From JBBIVB01 sp964567515 (GTDB lineage Bacteria > Patescibacteriota > Patescibacteriia > Veblenbacterales > UBA10138): DNA of 5,560 nucleotides. This document shows positions 1 through 5,554 of this stretch, piece after piece (the first letter of the stretch is position 1; each line of letters opens with the position of its first letter). The stretch is from positions 1 through 5,560 of the forward strand of contig CAZMMW010000052.1 of assembly GCA_964567515.1 (NCBI GenBank). Reading direction: 5' to 3'. The position numbers were made by a program, and so were the translations under genes. The notes below the pieces were generated by a model that was given only the letters and a program-made list of their open reading frames with translations, was not told the DNA's origin and did not search any database.

Positions 1-17
1 ATCGCTCTAAACACACA

Positions 18-35
18 CGCCAGCTAACGCTGGCG
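18..35. repeat. GC-rich hairpin at left edge
   Basis: A perfect 7-bp inverted repeat, CGCCAGC (18-24) and GCTGGCG (29-35), encloses a TAAC loop. It stands out in otherwise AT-rich DNA. On the plus strand it is followed by GTATTTGC, a poor U-tract, so it could be at best a weak terminator for a gene lying left of the window. On the minus strand no T-run follows. It may instead be a short palindromic repeat. The structure is directly visible, but its role is not known. Confidence 0.5.
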
Positions 36-47
36 GTATTTGCATAT

Positions 48-82
48 AATAAAAATCTCGCAACCATTTTAAGTCGCGAGAT
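48..82 (-). terminator. Intrinsic terminator of the small minus-strand gene
   Basis: Read on the minus strand, ATCTCGC (82-76) pairs with GCGAGAT (61-55) across a 14-base loop. The stem runs straight into TTTTATT (54-48). This is the layout of a rho-independent terminator. It begins about 23 bases after the stop codon of the minus-strand gene at 105-464, so the unit very probably ends here. The long loop makes it weaker than ideal. On the plus strand no U-tract follows the stem. Confidence 0.7.
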
Positions 83-104
83 CAATAGTTTTGTGAAGTT
101 TAAT

Positions 105-464
105 TCAGGTAGCCTGAATAATCAAAAATAATTTTTCCTTTTTGTTTTTACCCTTGTCTGCTACCAAATTAGCTTTCCAACCAGCATAATGTAATTGCCG
201 TAGTAATTCTTGATAGACTGGATGATTAGATTTTTTCATACCATTAATTTGGGAAGTTGATACTCCCCAATAGTAAAGTTTTTGTTTTACTAAACTTTTA
301 ATATGGTTGATAGCATCATTAATGAAATGGTTTAAACAAATCCTTATTTTTAAGCGATTTCTCACTTCTTTAGGCTTCAATTTAAGAACGCCTGAGATTT
401 TGGTCAGCACCATTTCAATCATTGCTATTTCATGTTTTTCATAAAAATTAGCAGGAGTTATCAT
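105..464 (-). CDS. Hypothetical protein, 119 aa, basic, unknown family
   Basis: I do not recognise this protein. The frame runs from ATG at 464 to TGA at 107-105. A TTG 15 bases upstream (479) is also in frame, but AAAGGA lies between the two with a 6-base spacer to the ATG, so ATG 464 is the better start. The product is small, lysine-rich and without a signal peptide or membrane segment. The first ~60 residues look mostly helical. The tail (about 81-117) reads as a helix ending in AGW, followed by two short strands around a lysine-rich turn, KGKNKKEK. The gene is convincing because it has its own promoter (510-538), ribosome binding site and terminator (48-82). It diverges from polA, which does not establish a shared role. 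A nucleic-acid-binding or phage-derived protein is possible from charge and size alone, but nothing in the sequence shows it. Confidence 0.7.
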   Translation of the reverse strand: MITPANFYEKHEIAMIEMVLTKISGVLKLKPKEVRNRLKIRICLNHFINDAINHIKSLVKQKLYYWGVSTSQINGMKKSNHPVYQELLRQLHYAGWKANLVADKGKNKKEKLFLIIQAT

Positions 465-470
465 TTTTAT

Positions 471-476
471 TCCTTT
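471..476 (-). promoter_or_regulatory. Shine-Dalgarno site AAAGGA of the small minus-strand gene
   Basis: The minus strand reads AAAGGA, then six bases, then ATG at 464. The site decides the start, because the in-frame TTG at 479 lies just upstream of the AAAGGA and has no comparable site of its own. It is the only clear Shine-Dalgarno sequence before any of the five genes. Confidence 0.75.
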
Positions 477-509
477 CAAGATACTTTTTGATATGATTTG
501 TTTGTAAAC

Positions 510-538
510 ATCCTAGTATTTTATAGCTATTTTGTCAA
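510..538 (-). promoter_or_regulatory. Sigma-70-type promoter of the small minus-strand gene
   Basis: On the minus strand a perfect -35 box TTGACA (538-533) is separated by exactly 17 bases from TAGGAT (515-510), a 4/6 match to TATAAT. The expected transcript start is near 503, giving a leader of about 39 bases. An 8-base palindrome, ATAGCTAT (523-530), lies inside the spacer and could be an operator, though in AT-rich DNA it may be chance. Confidence 0.7.
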
Positions 539-580
539 CACCTGTGCACTAGTCACACACACACGCTAAAAGTGTAGTTT

Positions 581-586
581 TATGAT
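581..586 (+). promoter_or_regulatory. Probable -10 box of polA, near-leaderless start
   Basis: TATGAT (5/6 match to TATAAT) ends 11 bases before the polA ATG, so transcription would begin around 593-594 and leave only four or five leader bases. No good -35 box lies at the proper distance. CACACA at 558-563 matches TTGACA only in its last three bases. No Shine-Dalgarno sequence precedes the ATG, which fits a leaderless mRNA. It is an inference from spacing. A promoter further upstream cannot be excluded. Confidence 0.45.
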
Positions 587-597
587 AAACTTTAATC

Positions 598-3351
598 ATG
601 CCAACTAAAGAAAAATTTGTTATTTTTGACGGCAATGCTTTAGTGCATAGGGCTTGGCATGCCTTACCGCCACTCACGACCCGCGAGGGGATGCTAGTTA
701 ATGCGGTATATGGCTTTACCACCATTTTTTTACGTGTTTTAAAAGAACTTAAACCAAAGTATGTAGCGGTAACTTTTGACAGACGAGAGCCAACTTTTCG
801 TCATCAAGAATTTAAGGCCTATAAAGCCCAGCGGCAAAAGCAGTCACAGGAGTTTTATGATCAGATACCTTTAATTAAAGAAATTGTGGCCGCTTTTAAT
901 TTACCGATTTATGAAGTACCGGGTTTTGAAGCGGATGATATTATTGGCACGGTTACCAAAATCATTTCTTCAGAATACCCTGAATTGGAAAGTATTATTG
1001 TTACTGGTGATTTGGATACCTTGCAATTAGTTGATGAACATACTAAAGTTTATACTTTAAAACACGGTTTAGTCGATACTATAACTTATGATCAAAAGGC
1101 TGTTAAAGAGCGTTATGGTTTAGAACCGCAGCAGTTGATTGATTATAAGTCTTTACGTGGTGATCCTTCTGATAATATTCCGGGAGTTAAGGGTATTGGT
1201 GAGAAAACAGCCGCCGAATTAATAAAAAACTTTGGCAATTTAGATAATTTATATAAAGAATTAGAAAAAGATAGTAAAAAAACCAAAGCATTGAAACCTA
1301 GTGTTAAGGAGTTACTCTTACACAATAAAAAAGAAGCTTATTTATCTAAAAAATTAGTGAGCATTGTCAGGAACGTTAAAATAATTTTTGTCATTGACGA
1401 TTGTCTTTTAGGAAAATTTGCTGAAGATAAATTAATAGCCTTATTTCAACAATTGGAATTTAAATCATTATTGCCGAAAATTCTTCAATTACAAGCAGTT
1501 TTAGATTTACCAGTAGCTGTTAAAAACAAAAAGACCAAGGGTGGTTCGCAGGACTATCAGTTAGTAGATACTGAAGACAAATTAGCCTCTTTGGTTAGAG
1601 CCCTAGCTAAAGAAGAGTTTGTGGCTATTGATACAGAAACTTCTTCAATTAATCCTTGGCAGTCAAAATTAGTTGGCATCAGTTTATGTTTTAAAGAAGG
1701 CGAGGCTTATTTTGTGGTAGCTGATTTATTAACAAAAGAAACCAAGAGTGTAATCAGGTTTAAAGAATTATTAGTTGATAAAAATATAGCCAAAGTCGGA
1801 CATAACATTAAGTTCGATTTAGAAGTTTTATGGCACAATAAACTACAATTGGCACCGATAGTTTTTGATTCTATGATTGCGGCCTATTTGTTGCGTGCCG
1901 GAGGAGAAAGAAACTTGGATTTAAACTCTTTAGTTTTTCAGGAATTTGGCTATCGCATGCAACCGATAGAGGATTTGCTGGGTACTAAAGGTAAAAAGCA
2001 AAAAAATATGCTAGAAGTGCCAATTGATAAAGTGGCTTGGTATTCAGGCGAAGATGCTGATTTTACTTTTAGATTAAAAAGCAAACTAGAAGCTGAACTC
2101 AGTAAAAATAAATTAGACGAATTGTTTGATAATATAGAAATTCCCTTGATACCGGTATTGGCGCAAATAGAGCAGGCGGGTTTTAAAATTGATAAAGATT
2201 ATTTAGGAAAGATGCAAAAGAAATTAGCCGGCGAACTGGTTAGTTTGGAAGAAGAAATACATAAACTAGCCGGTAAAAAATTTAATATTGCTTCACCGCT
2301 ACAACTTAAAGATATTTTATTTGAGGTGCTCAAAATATCCCCCGAAGGTATTAGGAGAACCAAAACTGGGCTTTCCACAGCAGCGTCAGAATTGGAAAAA
2401 ATGAAAGATTTACACCCCATCATTAAGTATTTGTTAGAGTTTCGCGAATTATCTAAATTACAGTCCACTTATGTGGAGGCTTTGCCGGAGCTAGTTAATC
2501 CGGAAACTGGTCGAGTCCACACCAGCTTCAATCAAACCGTTACTGTTACTGGCAGACTATCGTCTTCTGATCCAAATTTGCAAAATATTCCTATTAGGGG
2601 CGAGTGGGGTCCTTTATTAAGACGGGCCTTTATAGCCGATAAAGGAAATATTTTATTGTCTGCAGATTATTCTCAGATTGAATTAAGAATAGTGGCACGT
2701 TTAGCGCACGATACTAATATGATGGAAATATTTCAACACGGTGCTGATATACATACCTCTACTGCCGCTTATATTTTAGGAGTAGAGCCAGATAAAATTA
2801 CCAGAGATCAAAGGCGCAGCGCCAAAGAAGTTAATTTTGGCGTACTTTATGGCATGGGACCTTGGGGTTTGGCTGAACGCACTGGTATTAGTCGTGAGGA
2901 AGCCAGAAATTTTATTAATCGTTACTTTGATGCTTTTCCTGGAGTGGCTCGTTGGATTGAAGATACTAAAAACGAAGCTAGAGAATATGGTTATGTGACT
3001 ACTCTATTAGGTCGCAAGCGACGTCTACCAGAGATAAATTCCGGCGTACAGCAGATACGCGCGGCAGCCGAACGTATGGCAGTAAATTTACCAACCCAAG
3101 GCACAGCTGCTGATTTAATGAAATTAGCCATGATTAAAATTGCTGCTAAGTTGCTCGAAACGTCCAAAGATTCTCAAATGATATTACAAGTGCACGATGA
3201 ATTAGTCTTTGAGGTGCCAGAAGGGGATGTTAAAAAAGTAGCTAAGATGGTAAAACAAGAAATGGAAAACGCTTTAAAACTTTCCGTGCCGATTGTGGTG
3301 GAATTAAAGCAGGGTAAAAATTGGGGAGAAATGGAGGTTTTAAGCCACTAG
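598..3351 (+). CDS. polA: DNA polymerase I, full-length three-domain enzyme (917 aa)
   Basis: Cytoplasmic repair and lagging-strand polymerase that removes RNA primers, fills gaps and proofreads. The length matches the E. coli enzyme (928 aa). Residues 1-~300 are the 5'-3' (FEN) nuclease, with acidic motifs around D11, D61, EADD (111-114) and TGDLD (136-140), D189/D192, and a helix-hairpin-helix GVKGIG (196-201). Residues ~320-500 are the 3'-5' exonuclease, with intact ExoI DTE (345-347), ExoII N403/D407 and ExoIII Y482/D486, so proofreading should be active. Residues ~510-917 are the polymerase: TGRLSS (651-656), motif A DYSQIELR (690-697), motif B with R740, K743, F747 and Y751, and motif C HDE (866-868). 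Phe at 747, the E. coli F762 position, is the type that discriminates against dideoxynucleotides. TAA in frame at 586-588 makes ATG 598 the first possible ATG. No terminator follows, so read-through into the next genes is possible. Confidence 0.98.
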   Translation: MPTKEKFVIFDGNALVHRAWHALPPLTTREGMLVNAVYGFTTIFLRVLKELKPKYVAVTFDRREPTFRHQEFKAYKAQRQKQSQEFYDQIPLIKEIVAAFNLPIYEVPGFEADDIIGTVTKIISSEYPELESIIVTGDLDTLQLVDEHTKVYTLKHGLVDTITYDQKAVKERYGLEPQQLIDYKSLRGDPSDNIPGVKGIGEKTAAELIKNFGNLDNLYKELEKDSKKTKALKPSVKELLLHNKKEAYLSKKLVSIVRNVKIIFVIDDCLLGKFAEDKLIALFQQLEFKSLLPKILQLQAVLDLPVAVKNKKTKGGSQDYQLVDTEDKLASLVRALAKEEFVAIDTETSSINPWQSKLVGISLCFKEGEAYFVVADLLTKETKSVIRFKELLVDKNIAKVGHNIKFDLEVLWHNKLQLAPIVFDSMIAAYLLRAGGERNLDLNSLVFQEFGYRMQPIEDLLGTKGKKQKNMLEVPIDKVAWYSGEDADFTFRLKSKLEAELSKNKLDELFDNIEIPLIPVLAQIEQAGFKIDKDYLGKMQKKLAGELVSLEEEIHKLAGKKFNIASPLQLKDILFEVLKISPEGIRRTKTGLSTAASELEKMKDLHPIIKYLLEFRELSKLQSTYVEALPELVNPETGRVHTSFNQTVTVTGRLSSSDPNLQNIPIRGEWGPLLRRAFIADKGNILLSADYSQIELRIVARLAHDTNMMEIFQHGADIHTSTAAYILGVEPDKITRDQRRSAKEVNFGVLYGMGPWGLAERTGISREEARNFINRYFDAFPGVARWIEDTKNEAREYGYVTTLLGRKRRLPEINSGVQQIRAAAERMAVNLPTQGTAADLMKLAMIKIAAKLLETSKDSQMILQVHDELVFEVPEGDVKKVAKMVKQEMENALKLSVPIVVELKQGKNWGEMEVLSH

Positions 3352-3360
3352 TTTCTAACA

Positions 3361-3467
3361 ATATTATTCCTAGCTGACCGTAACTTGTCGTTCCTACCTT
3401 TTTTATTGTCATTCCTGTTTAACCATCGCTTGTCACTCCAGTCCAATCTCCGTTTATCATTCCCGTA
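3361..3467 (+). repeat. Degenerate array of five TTGTCATTCC-type units
   Basis: Five related 14-base units begin at 3361, 3385, 3406, 3430 and 3454, at spacings of 24, 21, 24 and 24 bases. They read ATATTATTCCTAGC, TTGTCGTTCCTACC, TTGTCATTCCTGTT, TTGTCACTCCAGTC and TTATCATTCCCGTA. TCC at unit positions 8-10 and T at position 4 are constant. Between units lie 7-10 unrelated bases. The last unit doubles as the left end of the palindromic element at 3454-3528. The repeats are visible by eye but degenerate. They could be remnants of successive insertions of that element, or protein-binding sites. Confidence 0.55.
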
Positions 3468-3528
3468 AAGGTGGAAATCTAGCAAAACAAATTAATTCTG
3501 GATTCCCGATCAGGTCGGGAATGATAAT
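3454..3528. repeat. REP/MITE-like palindromic element
   Basis: The ends are a perfect 12-base inverted repeat, TTATCATTCCCG (3454-3465) and CGGGAATGATAA (3517-3528). The similarity extends inward: TGGAAATCTAG in the left half mirrors CTGGATTCC in the right half. The right half alone folds as ATTCCCGA (3502-3509) with TCGGGAAT (3515-3522) over a TCAGG loop. The left half forms only a degraded version of that hairpin. No U-tract follows on either strand, so it is not an intrinsic terminator. Its two-hairpin form resembles REP doublets and short non-autonomous mobile elements. No transposase is in the window. Confidence 0.6.
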
Positions 3529-3552
3529 AAGAATATTAATCGAAATTTTATT

Positions 3553-4140
3553 ATGTTATTAGATATTGTAATTTTACCGCCAAGTAATATTCGCCAACGA
3601 ATAGGATGTTTGGCTAAGAAACTCAATAAACTTTATCCTTCGCCTAGCGTGGTTGATGATATTAAATTAATTCCTCACATCTCCTTGTATCACCTCAATG
3701 TACAAAAGAAAAATTTAGGCGAACTTTTCATGATTATTAAAAATGTTTCGACTAGTGAAAAAAGCTTTTATATTAAAACAGGAAAATTGCATATGGGCAG
3801 CATCAGTATAGATATTCCCGTCAAAGCTAAGACTATATGTAAATTAAATAAAATGGTTTTAAAAAAGTGTGTTGCCTTGAGAAAAGGTATAATGCCTTAT
3901 ATTTTTAATTATGAAAAAACAGCCGCAGTTAAACGCGCTTTAGCTAATTATGGTACAGTTGGTACAGTTATAGATTATAGACCGCATATAACTTTGTTAG
4001 TAAACAAGAGTGGTTTTGATGACAAGAAGATTATTCCTTTTAGATTTAAAAATAATTTTAAATCATCTATCCTTGCGGTTTGTCAGATAAATCGGTGGTA
4101 CCAAGTGACACAAATATTAAAACAGTTTAAGTTCAAATAA
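3553..4140 (+). CDS. 2H phosphoesterase / 2'-5' RNA ligase-like protein (195 aa)
   Basis: The two hallmark motifs of the 2H phosphoesterase (LigT/ThpR) superfamily are present: PHIS (41-44, catalytic H42, S44) and PHIT (144-147, catalytic H145, T147), about 100 residues apart as expected for two half-domains sharing one active site. The length fits the family (about 180-200 aa). The opening LLDIVILPP matches the usual first strand. Members open 2',3'-cyclic phosphates or act on 2'-5' linkages in RNA, and some work on tRNA-splicing products; the actual substrate here cannot be told. The protein is cytoplasmic and lysine-rich. No Shine-Dalgarno sequence precedes ATG 3553. The gene starts 25 bases after the palindromic element and ends one base before holA, so it is probably cotranscribed with holA. 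A tandem GTV-GTV duplication sits at 134-139, just before H145. Family assignment is firm, function is not. Confidence 0.8.
   Translation: MLLDIVILPPSNIRQRIGCLAKKLNKLYPSPSVVDDIKLIPHISLYHLNVQKKNLGELFMIIKNVSTSEKSFYIKTGKLHMGSISIDIPVKAKTICKLNKMVLKKCVALRKGIMPYIFNYEKTAAVKRALANYGTVGTVIDYRPHITLLVNKSGFDDKKIIPFRFKNNFKSSILAVCQINRWYQVTQILKQFKFK
3952..3969 (+). repeat. Tandem 9-base duplication inside the 2H gene
   Basis: GGTACAGTT occurs twice back to back (3952-3960 and 3961-3969). It is in frame and encodes Gly-Thr-Val twice (residues 134-139), five residues before the second catalytic histidine. An exact copy with no synonymous difference suggests a recent slippage duplication. Confidence 0.8.
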
Positions 4141-4141
4141 T

Positions 4142-5149
4142 ATGGCAGGGAAAATACTTAAGAAAAAATCAGCAGCCATTCAGTTTTGGTATGGAGAAAA
4201 TCAGTCTTTGTTGCAATGGGAGTTAAATTATTGGCGTAAAGAATTTTATAAGCGTCATCCCAAGGCCGTCATAGAAAGATTAGCCAGGGGAGAAACAGAT
4301 TTAGCGCAAAAATTAGAGCGCTCGTTTAAAAGTAGTGGACTTTTTGTTCAAGATAAACTTTTAATTTTATATAATTTAGGTGTCAAAGCTGACGATTTAT
4401 CAGAACAAACGATAAACTATTTATCATCTTTAGCCAAAGGTATTTTTGTGATTTTAATTGAGGAACATAAGCCTTTAACCAATGGTAAATTTTATAAACA
4501 GATTAAGAAATTAGAGGATACTGATTTAGTTAGGATAAAAGATTACGAAGATTTATCAATTAGAGAATTAGAACAATGGATAGCTAAACAAATTAAGATA
4601 CAAGGAGGCGTTATTTCAGTCCAAGCCGTTGCTTTGCTGGCTAGCTTGTTGGGTAATAATTTTTTACGATTAGAACAAGAAATAAATAAGTTGCTGGCTT
4701 TTGCTATGGGTCAGGAAATTAAGACCGTCCAAGTTGATATATTGGTTACGCAAAAATTAGAAGAAGACGTTTTTGCAGTGATTGATGCCCTTGGTCGCCG
4801 AGATTTTAAACAAGCGATTAAAAAATTAGAAGAACAATTTGCAGCAGATACCAATCCTCAAGGTTTGGTAGGAACTTTAGCCTGGCATCTTAAGATATTA
4901 AAGCAAGTTAGGCAGTATTTAGATGAACAACCCAAAGCCTCGGTACGGCAGATAGCTGCTGAATTAAATATCCATCCGTATGTGATAAATAAAATCTTGG
5001 CACAAATTCCTTATTATACCAAAGAAAGGTTAAAGTTTTTGTATAATGAACTTTCTGATTTGGACGTAAAATTAAAATCCACCCGCCTTGATCCGCAAAT
5101 GTTGTTTGATTTGTTTATCAGTCATTTAGCTAATCCTAAGGTAGGATAA
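4142..5149 (+). CDS. holA: DNA polymerase III subunit delta (335 aa)
   Basis: Delta is the wrench of the clamp loader: it opens the beta sliding clamp so that it can be loaded at primed sites, working with DnaX and delta'. The length (335 aa) matches E. coli HolA (343). Visible family marks are YGEN (17-20) at the place of the degenerate nucleotide-binding loop, SFKSSGLFVQDKLLIL (61-76), whose SxGLF segment is typical of the clamp-contacting region, RLEQEINKLLAFA (176-188) in the middle domain, and a helical collar domain from about 205 to 330 ending in DVKLKSTRLDPQMLFDLF (308-325). As usual for delta there is no proper Walker A motif. ATG 4142 follows the upstream stop as TAA-T-ATG with no Shine-Dalgarno sequence, so translation probably depends on ribosomes finishing the upstream gene. 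It converges with rpsT on a shared terminator. Confidence 0.93.
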   Translation: MAGKILKKKSAAIQFWYGENQSLLQWELNYWRKEFYKRHPKAVIERLARGETDLAQKLERSFKSSGLFVQDKLLILYNLGVKADDLSEQTINYLSSLAKGIFVILIEEHKPLTNGKFYKQIKKLEDTDLVRIKDYEDLSIRELEQWIAKQIKIQGGVISVQAVALLASLLGNNFLRLEQEINKLLAFAMGQEIKTVQVDILVTQKLEEDVFAVIDALGRRDFKQAIKKLEEQFAADTNPQGLVGTLAWHLKILKQVRQYLDEQPKASVRQIAAELNIHPYVINKILAQIPYYTKERLKFLYNELSDLDVKLKSTRLDPQMLFDLFISHLANPKVG

Positions 5150-5163
5150 ACTTTGACACGTTT

Positions 5164-5195
5164 AAAACAAAAACATCCGTCGTGACGGATGTTTT
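5164..5195. terminator. Shared terminator between holA and rpsT
   Basis: An 11-bp perfect stem (5170-5180 with 5185-5195) encloses a CGTG loop. On the minus strand the stem is followed by a T-rich tract (5169-5164, T-G-TTTT after the TTTT of the stem), a strong rho-independent terminator for rpsT, whose stop lies 12 bases away. On the plus strand the stem itself ends in TTTT and then AAATC, so it should also stop holA transcription, starting 20 bases after its stop, but less efficiently. Confidence 0.85.
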
Positions 5196-5207
5196 AAATC
5201 TAGAATA

Positions 5208-5471
5208 TTATTTCTTGCTCTGGTGCAGTGCTTTCATTAATCTTGATTTCTTGCGAGCGGCATTATTTTTTTTAATCATACCTTTTTGCGCCGCTTTATC
5301 TAGGGCTTTAATAGTAGCTTTAACTTTATCTTGAACATCGCTAGATTTACTGGCGATAGCTTTGCGAGCCTTTTTAATAACCATCTCTAGAGCTATTCTA
5401 ATTTTGGTATTATGAGCGGTTCTTTTAGGAGTTTGACGATAATGTTTCCACGAAGCTTTTTTGATAGGCAT
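5208..5471 (-). CDS. rpsT: 30S ribosomal protein S20 (87 aa)
   Basis: S20 is a small basic three-helix protein that binds 16S rRNA early in 30S assembly. The product has exactly the E. coli length (87 aa). It begins with the typical MPIKKAS and carries the family's C-terminal signature, AAQKGMIKKNNAARKKSRL (60-78), followed by a short basic tail. Lysine and arginine make up a large share of residues, as expected. ATG 5471 has no Shine-Dalgarno sequence; the bases just before it read TTTCTATT on the coding strand. The gene has its own promoter (5526-5554), an approximately 48-base AT-rich leader and a strong terminator (5164-5195), so it is a single-gene unit. A holA neighbour in opposite orientation is also known from Bacillus and other bacteria, so this pair is conserved context rather than a novelty. 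Confidence 0.96.
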   Translation of the reverse strand: MPIKKASWKHYRQTPKRTAHNTKIRIALEMVIKKARKAIASKSSDVQDKVKATIKALDKAAQKGMIKKNNAARKKSRLMKALHQSKK

Positions 5472-5479
5472 AATAGAAA

Positions 5480-5513
5480 TTTAAAATTTAAAAATCAAAA
5501 TGCAAAATTATTT
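5480..5513 (-). repeat. AT-rich quasi-repeat in the rpsT leader
   Basis: On the coding strand the leader holds ATTTTGCATTTTGATTTTT followed by AAATTTTAAATTT, a run of ATTTT-based units spaced 5-8 bases apart. It includes the palindrome AAATTTTAAATTT-like tract next to the start codon. It could be a dispersed intergenic repeat or an unstructured leader that keeps the SD-less start accessible. The composition is visible; the role is inferred. Confidence 0.4.
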
Positions 5514-5525
5514 AATGGTAGGGTT

Positions 5526-5554
5526 ATAATATAGCTCCTTGATAAACTTGTCAA
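5526..5554 (-). promoter_or_regulatory. Near-consensus sigma-70 promoter of rpsT
   Basis: The minus strand has a perfect TTGACA -35 box (5554-5549), a 17-base spacer and TATTAT (5531-5526), one mismatch from TATAAT. The predicted transcript start is near 5519, which gives a leader of about 48 bases. This is the best promoter in the window and fits a highly expressed ribosomal protein gene. AAGGAG within the spacer lies upstream of the transcript start and cannot serve as a ribosome binding site. Confidence 0.85.

Noticed and set aside
45..50. TATAAT as a plus-strand -10 box
   Set aside because: No -35 box lies 16-18 bases upstream and no plus-strand gene starts downstream before polA. It overlaps the U-tract of the minus-strand terminator.
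477..479. TTG start giving a 124-residue form of the small protein
   Set aside because: AAAGGA sits between this TTG and the ATG at 464 with ideal spacing to the ATG, so the five extra residues are unlikely to be translated.
543..557. TGTG-N7-CACA dyad (with GTGCAC and ACTAGT) as an operator between the divergent genes
   Set aside because: The arms are only four bases and lie in a CA-rich run. This is too little to separate from chance.
1143..1325. Antisense open frame of 60 codons inside polA
   Set aside because: It lies opposite the well-conserved FEN domain of polA, has a low-complexity Ser/Leu/Phe composition typical of a shadow frame, and has no promoter or ribosome binding site.
2199..2468. 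Antisense open frame of 89 codons inside polA
   Set aside because: It lies wholly opposite coding sequence for the polymerase domain. The serine- and asparagine-rich product looks like no known protein, and no start signals are visible.
3352..3360. Frameshift or lost C-terminal tail of PolA
   Set aside because: The protein already ends with the usual GKNWGEM tail, as in other DNA polymerase I enzymes, so the TAG at 3349-3351 is the natural end.
3361..3467. The 21-24 base periodic units as a CRISPR array
   Set aside because: Units are only about 14 bases, degenerate, and separated by 7-10 bases, far too short for spacers. No cas gene is present.
3502..3522. The ATTCCCGA/TCGGGAAT hairpin as the polA terminator
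   Set aside because: It is followed by GATAATAAG rather than a U-tract and lies 150 bases after the polA stop. The matching inverted repeat at 3454 makes a palindromic element the better reading.
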